Assembly: GCA_910584115.1 (NCBI GenBank)
Contig: CAJTYN010000083.1
Coordinates: 4,736 to 12,726 of the forward strand
Direction of reading: 5' to 3'
DNA: 7,991 nucleotides
Source of the DNA: an uncultured Lachnospiraceae bacterium
GTDB taxonomy: Bacteria > Bacillota > Clostridia > Lachnospirales > Lachnospiraceae
A model generated the notes under the pieces. The model was given only the letters and a program-made list of their open reading frames with translations, was not told the origin of the DNA and ran no database searches. This document shows positions 1-7,400 of this stretch, in pieces; position 1 is the first letter of the stretch; the number at the start of each line of letters is the position of its first letter. The position numbers were made by a program, and so were the translations under genes.

Positions 1-287
1 ACATTCCGGTCCTTGAGCAGACGGAAATCCTGGAAGACCACGCCCAGTTTCCTGCGGTATTTCGCCACCTGACGGCGCCGCATGTTCTTTAAGTTGACGC
101 CGCCCACCATCACCGTACCCGACGAGGCGTCCAGCTCTTTGAGCAGCAATTTGATCAGCGTCGATTTGCCGGAACCGCTGTTCCCCACTATAAATACGAA
201 TTCTCCTTTTTCTATATGCAGATCAGCGTTCTTGACCGCCGGCTGCCCTTTGGCGTATGTTTTGCTCACATCTATCAAGTCGATCAT
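1..287 (-). CDS. ftsE: Cell division ATP-binding protein FtsE (5' part only, cut by the window edge)
   Basis: Translating the minus strand from the ATG at 287 gives 95 residues before the window ends. It opens MIDLIDVSKTY, carries Walker A GNSGSGKS at residues 35-42 and the Q-loop VVFQDFRLL at 83-91. The FVFIVGxSGxGKSTLIKLLL stretch and the VVFQDFRLL Q-loop separate FtsE from general ABC transporter ATPases. The signature motif and Walker B would lie beyond the edge. FtsE is the cytoplasmic ATPase of the FtsEX complex, which with membrane protein FtsX activates peptidoglycan hydrolases at the division septum; ftsX is expected next, to the left of the window. The start is well supported: AGGAGG lies at 293-298, five bases before the ATG. 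The 166-base gap from the upstream regulator, with promoter-like hexamers, suggests that ftsE starts its own transcript. The family call is firm; the rest of the gene is unseen. Confidence 0.93.
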   Translation of the reverse strand, partial: MIDLIDVSKTYAKGQPAVKNADLHIEKGEFVFIVGNSGSGKSTLIKLLLKELDASSGTVMVGGVNLKNMRRRQVAKYRRKLGVVFQDFRLLKDRN

Positions 288-329
288 CGTACCCTCCTCA
301 TGCGACCGCATCCCAAAGAGGACAACCCT

Positions 330-349
330 TTTGCAAGCTCGCCTGCAAA
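330..349 (-). promoter_or_regulatory. Hairpin in the ftsE leader
   Basis: Read on the minus strand, TTTGCAGG and CTTGCAAA can pair as an eight-base stem (one G-U pair) around a CGAG tetraloop. It lies about 30 bases upstream of the ftsE ribosome binding site. No T run follows, so it does not look like an intrinsic terminator for the regulator gene upstream. It might stabilise the leader RNA or bind a protein. The structure is seen in the sequence; any function is inference. Confidence 0.35.
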
Positions 350-405
350 GACCTGCCCTCCCTGATCTCATCCATGGATCTGCTGCGTAAAAACAATGTT
401 TCATT

Positions 406-445
406 TATGTAACATTATCTTAACATATTTTCAAAAATCATGCAA
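406..445 (-). promoter_or_regulatory. Candidate ftsE promoter region
   Basis: Two overlapping sigma-A type matches are visible on the minus strand. One is TTGCAT (440-445), 17 bases, TAAGAT (417-422). The other is TTGAAA (429-434), 17 bases, TACATA (406-411). Both are imperfect, so the exact promoter is uncertain, but the stretch is the AT-rich part of the gap and lies directly after the regulator stop codon. A start here would give ftsE a leader of roughly 110-125 bases. Confidence 0.4.
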
Positions 446-453
446 TACCCTTT

Positions 454-1542
454 TTAATATTCCAGAGTCTCCATATATTTCATATAGCGCACCACCATCA
501 GGGCGATCTTAAATGTGATGGCATCCTCGAAGATACGCAGATCCAGTCCCGTGCTCTTCTGCAGCTTATCCAGACGGTACACCAGCGTGTTCCTGTGGAT
601 GTAGAGCTGCCGGGATGTCTCTGAGACGTTCAGACTGTTCTCGAAGAATTTGTCGATCGTCGTCAGGATCTCCTCGTCGAAATCGTCCGGGGATTTTCCC
701 TCGAAGATCTCCCGGATGAACATCTTGCACAGGGGGATGGGGAGCTGGTAGATCAGCCGTCCGATCCCCAGGGAGCTGTAGGCGATCACGTCCCGCTCTC
801 CAAAAAAGATCTTGCCCACGTCCAGGGCCATCCGCGCTTCTTTATAAGACCTGGAGACTTCCTTTAACTCGCGCACGATCGCGCCGTAGGCGATATGGCT
901 GCCGGACTGTTTGTCGAGTCCCAGGGAATCCAGGATGCTCCGCGCCAGCTTATCCATCTCCTCATAGCCTTCGTCCTCTGCCAGTTCCTTCACGATGATG
1001 ATGCTCTTCTCGTCCACCGCCGTGATGAAGTCGCCGTTCTTTCCGTGGAACAGCGCTTTTACATTTTCCACCGAATGGTGTTCCCGGTCCTGGCTGACCT
1101 CCAGGATGAATACGACCCTGCGCACATCCGGCTCGATATGGAGTTTTTTCGCCCGGTTATAGATGTCCACCAACAGCAGGTTGTCGAGCAGCAGGTTCTT
1201 GATGAAACTGTCCTTGTCAAACCGCTCTTTATACGCCACGATCAGGCTCTGGAGCTGGAACGCGGCCAGCTTCCCGATCATATACGTGTCTTCATTGTCC
1301 CCATGCACCACCAGGATATAATCCAGCTGGTTATCGTCGCTGACTTTGAAATACTGGTAGCCTTTGATCAACTGACTCTCTGCCTGGGACTCCGCAAAAG
1401 CCTTCACTTCCACGAAGACAGAAACATTCTCTGCAAACGTAGAAGCAAGGACCTTCCCTTTTACATCCATAATACACAGGTCTGTCCTTGATATTTCCTT
1501 CAATCCTTCTATCGTATTCTGGAGCACCTGATTCGATATCAT
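454..1542 (-). CDS. PucR/CdaR-family transcriptional regulator
   Basis: This 362-residue protein ends in the PucR C-terminal helix-turn-helix. Residues about 290-350 contain NVSETSRQLYIHRNTLVYRL followed by a DKLQKSTGLDLR turn, the classic HRNTLxYRLxK pattern of this family. The middle (about 135-255) looks like the CdaR GGDEF-like sensory region, including the SYKEARMAL motif. Residues 1-110 form an N-terminal input domain that I cannot assign to a ligand; CDxxG-type or diacid-binding signatures are not clear. PucR/CdaR regulators are cytoplasmic DNA-binding proteins, often activators responding to small metabolites. The ATG at 1540-1542 has a modest GGTGAGAAG ribosome binding site. The gene stands alone between the AAA/VWA pair (162-base gap) and ftsE (166-base gap), all on the same strand. 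It may regulate a neighbour or itself. The family is confident; the regulon is unknown. Confidence 0.88.
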   Translation of the reverse strand: MISNQVLQNTIEGLKEISRTDLCIMDVKGKVLASTFAENVSVFVEVKAFAESQAESQLIKGYQYFKVSDDNQLDYILVVHGDNEDTYMIGKLAAFQLQSLIVAYKERFDKDSFIKNLLLDNLLLVDIYNRAKKLHIEPDVRRVVFILEVSQDREHHSVENVKALFHGKNGDFITAVDEKSIIIVKELAEDEGYEEMDKLARSILDSLGLDKQSGSHIAYGAIVRELKEVSRSYKEARMALDVGKIFFGERDVIAYSSLGIGRLIYQLPIPLCKMFIREIFEGKSPDDFDEEILTTIDKFFENSLNVSETSRQLYIHRNTLVYRLDKLQKSTGLDLRIFEDAITFKIALMVVRYMKYMETLEY

Positions 1543-1596
1543 CTTCTCACCGATCCCTTCTTTCTTTTCAGGCTCTTGTAACAGTATCTACTTCTT

Positions 1597-1602
1597 ATTT
1601 TA
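1597..1602 (-). promoter_or_regulatory. -10-like hexamer for the PucR-type regulator gene
   Basis: TAAAAT on the minus strand (five of six consensus bases) lies about 55 bases upstream of the regulator ATG, inside the AT-rich spacer 1543-1704. No convincing -35 hexamer is found 16-19 bases further upstream (the sequence there is T-rich), so the promoter may need an activator or may lie elsewhere. The rest of the spacer holds no gene and no GC-rich terminator hairpin after the VWA gene. Confidence 0.3.
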
Positions 1603-1664
1603 ATACAAAATAGCCAAAAAAGAAAGTGGAAATATGAGAATAGCTTATTTTTTTTGTATAAAAT
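1597..1664. repeat. Imperfect inverted repeat upstream of the PucR-type regulator
   Basis: The plus strand shows ATTTTAATACAAAATAGCC at 1597-1615. The opposite strand of 1642-1664 reads as a near copy, ATTTTATAC then a longer A run, then TAAGCT. The arms differ by single-base gaps and A-run length and are separated by about 26 bases. The left arm covers the -10-like TAAAAT (1597-1602, minus strand). Paired arms placed over a promoter would suit an operator for a dimeric regulator, perhaps autoregulation. AT-richness makes chance similarity possible. Confidence 0.35.
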
Positions 1665-1704
1665 TACCTATAGTGGATCAGCCTGTCTGTCTTTTTTGAC
1701 TATA

Positions 1705-3480
1705 TTATAAGTCCCTGTCCAGCTGGCGGGTCAGATATTTGCCTACGATCCGTGAAAAATCCTCGATGTCGCGGATATAAGCAAAGTCCTTGCCGAAGAT
1801 CTTTTTCTCCGTGGACAGGTCCTTCTCCTCGCCCGCAAAGACTCCCAGCACGCTGACGCCCATGTTGCGCAGCCTGCGCACTTCAAAACCAGTATCCTTG
1901 ATGGCGTATCTCCCCTCGTAGGGCTTCGGGTTGCGGGCGTTGGGCCTGTTGGCGATCACATCGTTGGGTCTGCCGTCGCTCAAGACGATCAGGATCTTCT
2001 TCTCCTCTTCCCTCTGCAAAAGGCCGTACCCCGCCGCCTTGATCGCCAGGCCGTCCCGGTTGTTGGAGGATGTGATGTAGTCGAAGATCCGATCGTTCAT
2101 GCTCCGATCGTCGTCGTAATCCCGGAACCTGTGCATGATCGTATAATCCCAGAATGTGCAGAAGCTCATCACCCGGTGGGCGATCCCCACGTTGCTGAGG
2201 CTCTCGCTGATCATGTAGCCCTGGATCGCCACTTCTCCCTGCCGGGGACGCTGGGATCCGCTGGCGTCGATCAGCACGTCCACTACGAACTCGGAGCAGT
2301 CGCCCTTGACCTCCCGGGTAAAGAGCCGGGTATCGTCCGTGCGCCCCACTTTCCACATCTTCGCAGGCACCACCTGCCCCCAGTGGGAATCCACATTCGT
2401 CACCTCGCTGCGCATGACCAGGGATTTTTTCAGAGTCTCCGTGAGCACACTGATGTTCCGTTTGACGATCCTGTGCTTGTCATAGTAGAGGAATTTATTC
2501 TTTTCCCGGGTCTTTTGGGCATATTTAAACTGATAGTTTTCCTTTACCGGATCCCGCAGGATCCCTTCCGTAAAATAAAGGCTGCAGTCGCTGTGGATGT
2601 CCCGGCACATGTGATAGTTGATCTTCTTGTTCTCCAGCTCCGGCAGGTATGTCCGGCCAAAATTGAGTTCCACGTAGGAGTACATCCGCTCCAGGGCCTC
2701 GGGCGTCACCACCTTGATCACTTTTTTGGGAGGGACGCGCTCCTGCTTTTCCTCAGGCTCTTCTTCCTCCTCAAGGCTCTCCATATTGGTGATGTTCTCC
2801 GTCAGCTGTTCCAGATACGTCTCCAGGGCGTCCTCGTACATCTCCTCCGAGAGGAAATCCTGCCAGGAAAATTCTGTCAGTTCCTCGATGGTCACGGCCA
2901 GGACTTTTTCCAGATCCCCGTGTTTTTTCTCAAAATCCGGATCCACCACCTGGTTATAGAGCCGGTCGATGATCCGGATCAGTTCCTGGCTGTCTTTCGC
3001 GTCCCGGCATTGATAGACCTGATCCATCCATGCCCGGACCCGGCTCTCCGCCGGATAGCTGCCCTGGGTGTATTCCCGCAGCAGCGCGAATTTCAGCCGT
3101 CCCCAGGGCGTGGCCGCCATCCTGTTCATCTCCTGTTCTAAGATGGCGCCGAAGGCTTTCTGCCGGATGGATGCCACGCCCGGACGCTCCGCCCGGATCC
3201 GCTCGCCTACTGCTTCCTCCATGCATAATTGGGCCACATAGGTCAGCGGCCCTTCCGCCGCCTGGAGGTAGATCTTTTTGACCAGGTAAAGGCCCAGCGC
3301 CTCTTTGTCGTAATATTTAGCAAAGGCCCCCTGCTTCACGCCGTCGTACAGGGCGATCTCTTTTGCCTTGAGGAAGGCTTCTACGTCCGGCTTCATATCC
3401 AGGGTGTAATCCCCGCTCACTGTCCACAGGAGGTTTTTGATCCTATTTTCTAATTCCAGTTGATTTTCATCCATAGACAT
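1705..3480 (-). CDS. NorD/CobT-type VWA-domain protein, partner of the MoxR-type ATPase
   Basis: This 591-residue cytoplasmic protein (no signal peptide or membrane segment) has a C-terminal von Willebrand A domain from about residue 396. The MIDAS metal site is complete in outline: DASGS (D405, S407, S409), an NNRDG loop (473-477) and SDGRPND (501-507). The order of motifs, the NRDG loop and the late KDTGFEVRRLRNMGV segment match NorD/CobT-type VWA proteins rather than integrin-like ones. The first about 395 residues are mostly helical-looking and not recognised, with a very acidic patch at about 232-247 followed by a basic PPKKVIK stretch. In NorQD, CbbQO and RavA-ViaA systems such proteins link the AAA+ ring to its substrate. 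The ATG overlaps the end of the ATPase gene by 14 bases, indicating translational coupling. AGGG lies 3 bases before this ATG and 9 before the in-frame ATG at 3474, so either start is possible. The client is unknown. Confidence 0.87.
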   Translation of the reverse strand: MSMDENQLELENRIKNLLWTVSGDYTLDMKPDVEAFLKAKEIALYDGVKQGAFAKYYDKEALGLYLVKKIYLQAAEGPLTYVAQLCMEEAVGERIRAERPGVASIRQKAFGAILEQEMNRMAATPWGRLKFALLREYTQGSYPAESRVRAWMDQVYQCRDAKDSQELIRIIDRLYNQVVDPDFEKKHGDLEKVLAVTIEELTEFSWQDFLSEEMYEDALETYLEQLTENITNMESLEEEEEPEEKQERVPPKKVIKVVTPEALERMYSYVELNFGRTYLPELENKKINYHMCRDIHSDCSLYFTEGILRDPVKENYQFKYAQKTREKNKFLYYDKHRIVKRNISVLTETLKKSLVMRSEVTNVDSHWGQVVPAKMWKVGRTDDTRLFTREVKGDCSEFVVDVLIDASGSQRPRQGEVAIQGYMISESLSNVGIAHRVMSFCTFWDYTIMHRFRDYDDDRSMNDRIFDYITSSNNRDGLAIKAAGYGLLQREEEKKILIVLSDGRPNDVIANRPNARNPKPYEGRYAIKDTGFEVRRLRNMGVSVLGVFAGEEKDLSTEKKIFGKDFAYIRDIEDFSRIVGKYLTRQLDRDL

Positions 3481-4384
3481 TTTCCCTGGTCCACTCTTCC
3501 GGTATCCTGGTCATCACCACATCGTCCACGATCTCTTTTTCAAAGATATCGAAGGTCTTGTTCGTCACGCCCATGCGCACGGCTTTGAGCGGACGCAGAC
3601 CTGTCCGGATCGTGCCGAGAGCCGCTAAGAGCCCCCGAAGGTCCAGCGCTTTTGTGGAGATCTCGCTGTTGTCGGCCTTCAGCTGCAGATCCAAAAACAG
3701 CCCGACGAACTGTTCTGCCGCCTCCGGCTTCACTTCCGGGTAGGAGGTGCGGATGATGAAGCCCAGCGTCTCCTCTGTCTGCGCCGGCATGTCGATCACC
3801 AGGAACCGGGAGACCAGGGCCTCGTTGAGCTCTTTCGTCCCGGCGTAACCATAATTCATGGTCCCGATGAACCGCGCCGCCGGGTGCAGATCGATCTTAT
3901 GGTAGCCGGGTACGTCGATGCTCCTGCGGTGGTCCAGGGTGGCGTGCAGGACCGAGACCGCATCGTTCTTGGCCATGTTGATCTCGTCCAAGATCCCGAA
4001 GCCGCCGTACTGGGCACACTGGTAGATGCTCCCCCGGCGCAGCTTCACCCGGCCATCCTCGAAGGTATCCGTCCCGATCAGCTCGGCGCTGCTGGTATTT
4101 ACATGAAAAGATATATTGTATGCGGGCCTGTGGAACAGATAGGCCAGTGTCTCTGCCAGGATATTCTTCCCGGTGGCCTTCGGTCCGGTCAGGAGGATGT
4201 TCTCCCCGTTGAGCAGGGCGGCGATGGCCATCTCCAGGATATCTTTTCCGTAAAACATGATCATCGGCTTTGTGATCCGATCCGCCGCCTCCTCATCCAC
4301 CACATATCTCTTTCGGAACTCTGATACGCCCTGGATCAGCTCCGGACTGACATGCTGTTCTTCTAAAAATCTTAAATCTTCCAT
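3467..4384 (-). CDS. MoxR/NorQ-type AAA+ ATPase
   Basis: From the preferred ATG the protein has 305 residues; from the ATG at 4390 it has 307 (numbering below uses the longer form). It is a single AAA+ module: Walker A GPKATGKN (69-76), Walker B FGILDEIN (131-138, D135 and E136), sensor 1 TMNY (N179), arginine finger SRF (R195) and sensor 2 in LDLRGLL (R252). This pattern is that of the MoxR branch, closest to NorQ/CbbQ, which form hexameric rings that remodel or activate a target with a VWA partner. Here that partner is the next gene, overlapping by 14 bases. Walker A ends in Asn, where Ser/Thr normally coordinates magnesium. AGGGAG (4391-4396) touches the ATG at 4390 with no spacer, but lies six bases from the ATG at 4384, so I take the second. 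The target protein is not in the window. Confidence 0.9.
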   Translation of the reverse strand: MEDLRFLEEQHVSPELIQGVSEFRKRYVVDEEAADRITKPMIMFYGKDILEMAIAALLNGENILLTGPKATGKNILAETLAYLFHRPAYNISFHVNTSSAELIGTDTFEDGRVKLRRGSIYQCAQYGGFGILDEINMAKNDAVSVLHATLDHRRSIDVPGYHKIDLHPAARFIGTMNYGYAGTKELNEALVSRFLVIDMPAQTEETLGFIIRTSYPEVKPEAAEQFVGLFLDLQLKADNSEISTKALDLRGLLAALGTIRTGLRPLKAVRMGVTNKTFDIFEKEIVDDVVMTRIPEEWTRENVYG

Positions 4385-4393
4385 TTTCATCTC

Positions 4394-4412
4394 CCTGTCT
4401 GTCTTTTACAGG
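4394..4412 (-). promoter_or_regulatory. Small hairpin at the ATPase ribosome binding site
   Basis: On the minus strand CCTGT and ACAGG can pair with a nine-base loop. The downstream arm covers the first bases of the AGGGAG ribosome binding site, so folding could reduce translation of the AAA+/VWA pair. The stem is only five base pairs, so the effect is uncertain. Confidence 0.25.
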
Positions 4413-4414
4413 CA

Positions 4415-4443
4415 ATTTTACCATAAGAGATCTGCTCCTGCAA
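4415..4443 (-). promoter_or_regulatory. Candidate promoter of the AAA+/VWA operon
   Basis: The minus strand shows TTGCAG (4438-4443), a 17-base spacer, then TAAAAT (4415-4420) preceded by TGG, an extended -10. Transcription would begin about 20 bases before the ATPase start codon. It lies in the 65-71 bases between the CHAP gene stop codon and the ATPase. I see no terminator there, so the pair may be transcribed both from this promoter and by read-through from the CHAP gene. Confidence 0.5.
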
Positions 4444-4455
4444 GTCCGGCTCTCA

Positions 4456-7400
4456 TCAGGGCGCTTTGACCTTCTGACTCTTCTTGGCGGCATAGGTGTA
4501 GCTGTACCAGGATGCCCCGGACTTGTAGACGATGGCTTTTGACGTGACCTTATCGCAGGCCGTCATGGCGATCTTGCCCGTGAGGGACCGGAGTTTCTTG
4601 GCCGAGTAGCTGCAGGAATATGCCTGGGCCTTCCAGCCTTTCGCCGTTTTCCCGGAGACTGCTTCCACGTAATAGACCTTGGATGCGGTCAGGGACGCGG
4701 CCAGACATTTCTTCGAGATCAGGACTTCCCTGCCCGTGGCCACGTTCAGCAGATAGCAGGCCTGGGGCTTTGCCTTCGCGGCATAGGGTCTCACCAGGAA
4801 TCTCCTGCCCCGGTTCCCCACGATGACGGAATCCGCGCGGACCTTCCCTTTTTTCAGCGTCCGGGTGTCCAGCGCATAGAGGTCCCGTCTGCCTTTCGGG
4901 GTCGTTTTCTCGTAATAGAGTTTCTTATCGTAGAGCAGTTTAATGTAAGCCTTCGCAGAGATCTGAGCCAGCTTTTCTTTTTTGCCGCCTTTTTTCTGGC
5001 GGTAGATCACGGTCCGCTCCTCCGTTGGTGTCTTGATGTGGTCGGCTGAATACGTGTACGACCCGTTCCTGACCGTCCCGCCCGCGCCCACTTTCGGGAT
5101 CTGGACGGTGGCATCGCAGGCGGCCATCCGCTTGCCGTCCACCGTCTCCGCCGTGATCGTGGCCGTTCCGTTGGACACCGCTCTCACCAGTCCGGACTGA
5201 TCCACGGCCGCGACTTTTTTGTTGCTGCTCTTCCACGTGACTGACCGATCTTTGGCGTTTTTGGGGCTCACTGTCGCCTGGAGTTTTTTTGTCGCTCCCT
5301 TGCTCTCGAATTTGATGCTCTTTTTGCTCAGGCTGACTCCTGTGGGTCTGATCTTTACGGTGACCGCGCAGACGGCCGTTATGCTCCCGTCCTCTGTGGC
5401 GGCGGTGATGTTGGCCGTGCCGTTGCCGATGGCGGTGACCAGGCCGTTTTTGTCCACAGTGGCCACTTTTTCCTGGCTGCTCGCCCAGCAGATCCGCTCG
5501 TCGGCCGCGCTCTTTGGCCGGATGGATACGGTCAGCTTCCCGGTCTGCCGCTCTTCTGTGAATGTGAGCGACTCTTTTTTCAGGGTGAGGCTCTTGATGT
5601 TCGTGGACAGTTTTTGGATCTTGAACTGCTGTCCTTCCGACGTATCAAACGTCTGCAGAGATACGGGCGTATCCCCGGCGCCCTGGGTGAGCACGCGGCT
5701 GTCGTCGTTCTCCGGATCCAGATAATAGCTGTCCTCCCCGGCCTGGAGCACCCGCCAGCGGGTCGCGGCCTCAAGATCCTCCTGCAGGAGCGCCCTGACC
5801 GTCCCTTGTGACGGATCGGCCGTCAGATAGGCGCCGTTTACACTCAGCTGGATGATATAGCTCTGATCCGCCTCCCGGGTAAACCGCCAGATCTGCTCCG
5901 CGGCGCCCGTATCCTCGCGGCCGGCGACTGTCTGAGCATCCGCGAGTCCTGTCAGGGCCAGCCCGCTGCCCGCGTTCTCGATCCGCGCGATGAAATCGGT
6001 GCTGATGTTCTTTGCGTTGTATTGTCTTAAGGAGGTGTGGTCTATGGTCACGCTCCTGACCGCCGCCGCTGTATGATTTCCTGCCTTATCATACGCATAG
6101 ATGTGGGTCGTATACTTTCCGCTCTGGCCCCCCAGTTCCTCCACCGGGATGAAGCACTGTGCCGTCCCATCCTTCACCGTGCCCTCGAACCATACAGCCT
6201 GCTCCCCGGACTTGGACTCGTGCCAGGAGGGGAAGGAGACTTTCTTGATCCCCACGTTGTCCGTTACCTGGCAGGTCACTGTGTAGCCCTCTACGGAGAT
6301 GTCTTTCACTTCTATGTTGCGGATCACCGGCTTTTGTGCGTCTTTCTGGATGTTGACCGTGCCGGTGCCGATGAGCGGGTTGATATCGTCGGCGCCGGTG
6401 CTGATCGCGTAGACGTAGACCGGCTGGCTCCCTGTCCTGCTGACGATGATATCCGCATCGAATCCATGCTTGCTGCCCATGCCCGGGTAAGCCGCGCCTA
6501 CGTCCGCCCGGGTCTTATCCGCCCTGACCGCATAGCCGGGGGCGCCGGATCCGGCTGGCCCGCCTACGTATACATGCACATCCAGGGCCTGCGCCGGGTC
6601 TTTTTCATCAAAAGCCCAGCCTGCCGCATGGACGCTGCTGGCGCCCCCTGTGACCGTATCCAGACATCCCCGGGTCTGCGGCACGGGGCGGTAGTCTGGC
6701 GTCCCATACCCGATGATCTGGCTGTCCGTCAGCGCGTACCCGCCTGCGCGGCCCCCGTCGTAGCGCACCGCGTCCCCTGCGTTGCCCTCGATCGTATGGA
6801 CCCGGCCGCCGCTGACATAGTGGACGATGCCCACATGGTCGTACCCGCCGTTGGCATTCCAGTCAAAATAGATGATATCGCCGGCTTTGGGCACGTATCC
6901 GCTGATCCTGTTCTTCCATTTCCCCCGCGCCTTAAATTCCTGGGCGCCGTAGAAACAGCTGGCCGACCGGGGGACTTGGCCGTTCCCGGTCTGCGCGCCG
7001 CACCAGGATACAAAGGCGTGGCACCATGCATAGGAATATGTACCGCTTATGGCACCCAGCCAATACGTATATTTATTGGGACGTCCCGAGACGCCCACCT
7101 CGCGGCTGGCCACGTCGATGATGTTCTCGCCCGCCGCGCCCGCTCTCTGGTATCCGTCCTCGTCCTCGTTCGGGACCAGTTCCACCAGCCCGTCGGCCAG
7201 CGCCTTATCCAGCTTCTCCTGATCCTGGATATCCTGGATATCCACCGCCCCTGTATAACCGGCAGCGTCCACATCCGGGACCTCCGTTCCTTCTGGATGC
7301 TCCGGGAGTCCCCCGGACTCTTCCGCGGCTCCTTTTGCCTCTTCTTCTAAAACTTCTGTATCTTCTGCGCTCTCTGCGGCTCCTTCCAAGATCCCTTCAC

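Noticed and set aside
1..287. General ABC transporter ATPase instead of FtsE
   Set aside because: The VVFQDFRLL Q-loop and the start-to-Walker A spacing fit FtsE closely, although only 95 residues are visible.
895..1491. Plus-strand open frame of 198 codons opposite the PucR-type regulator
   Set aside because: The minus-strand frame ends in a textbook PucR helix-turn-helix; the plus frame shows no motif and no good ribosome binding site.
1667..1706. TATAGT/ACTATA inverted pair after the VWA gene as a terminator
   Set aside because: Only six AT-rich base pairs with a loop of more than 20 bases and no following T run on the minus strand.
2131..3141. Plus-strand open frame of 336 codons opposite the VWA gene
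   Set aside because: Composition (many His, Leu, Phe, Arg) is that of an antisense frame, and the minus strand encodes a clear MIDAS-bearing VWA protein over the same bases.
5090..5600. Tandem DNA repeat over the two Big_2 domains
   Set aside because: The similarity is at protein level (GLVxAxxNGTAxITA in both); the bases have diverged, so this is a domain duplication, not a DNA repeat or CRISPR-like array.
6037..7350. Long plus-strand open frame of 437 codons opposite the CHAP gene
   Set aside because: It is the shadow of GC-rich codons on the other strand. The minus-strand frame has a signal peptide and recognisable domains, whereas this one has no family pattern and a His/Asp/Val/Ala-rich antisense composition.
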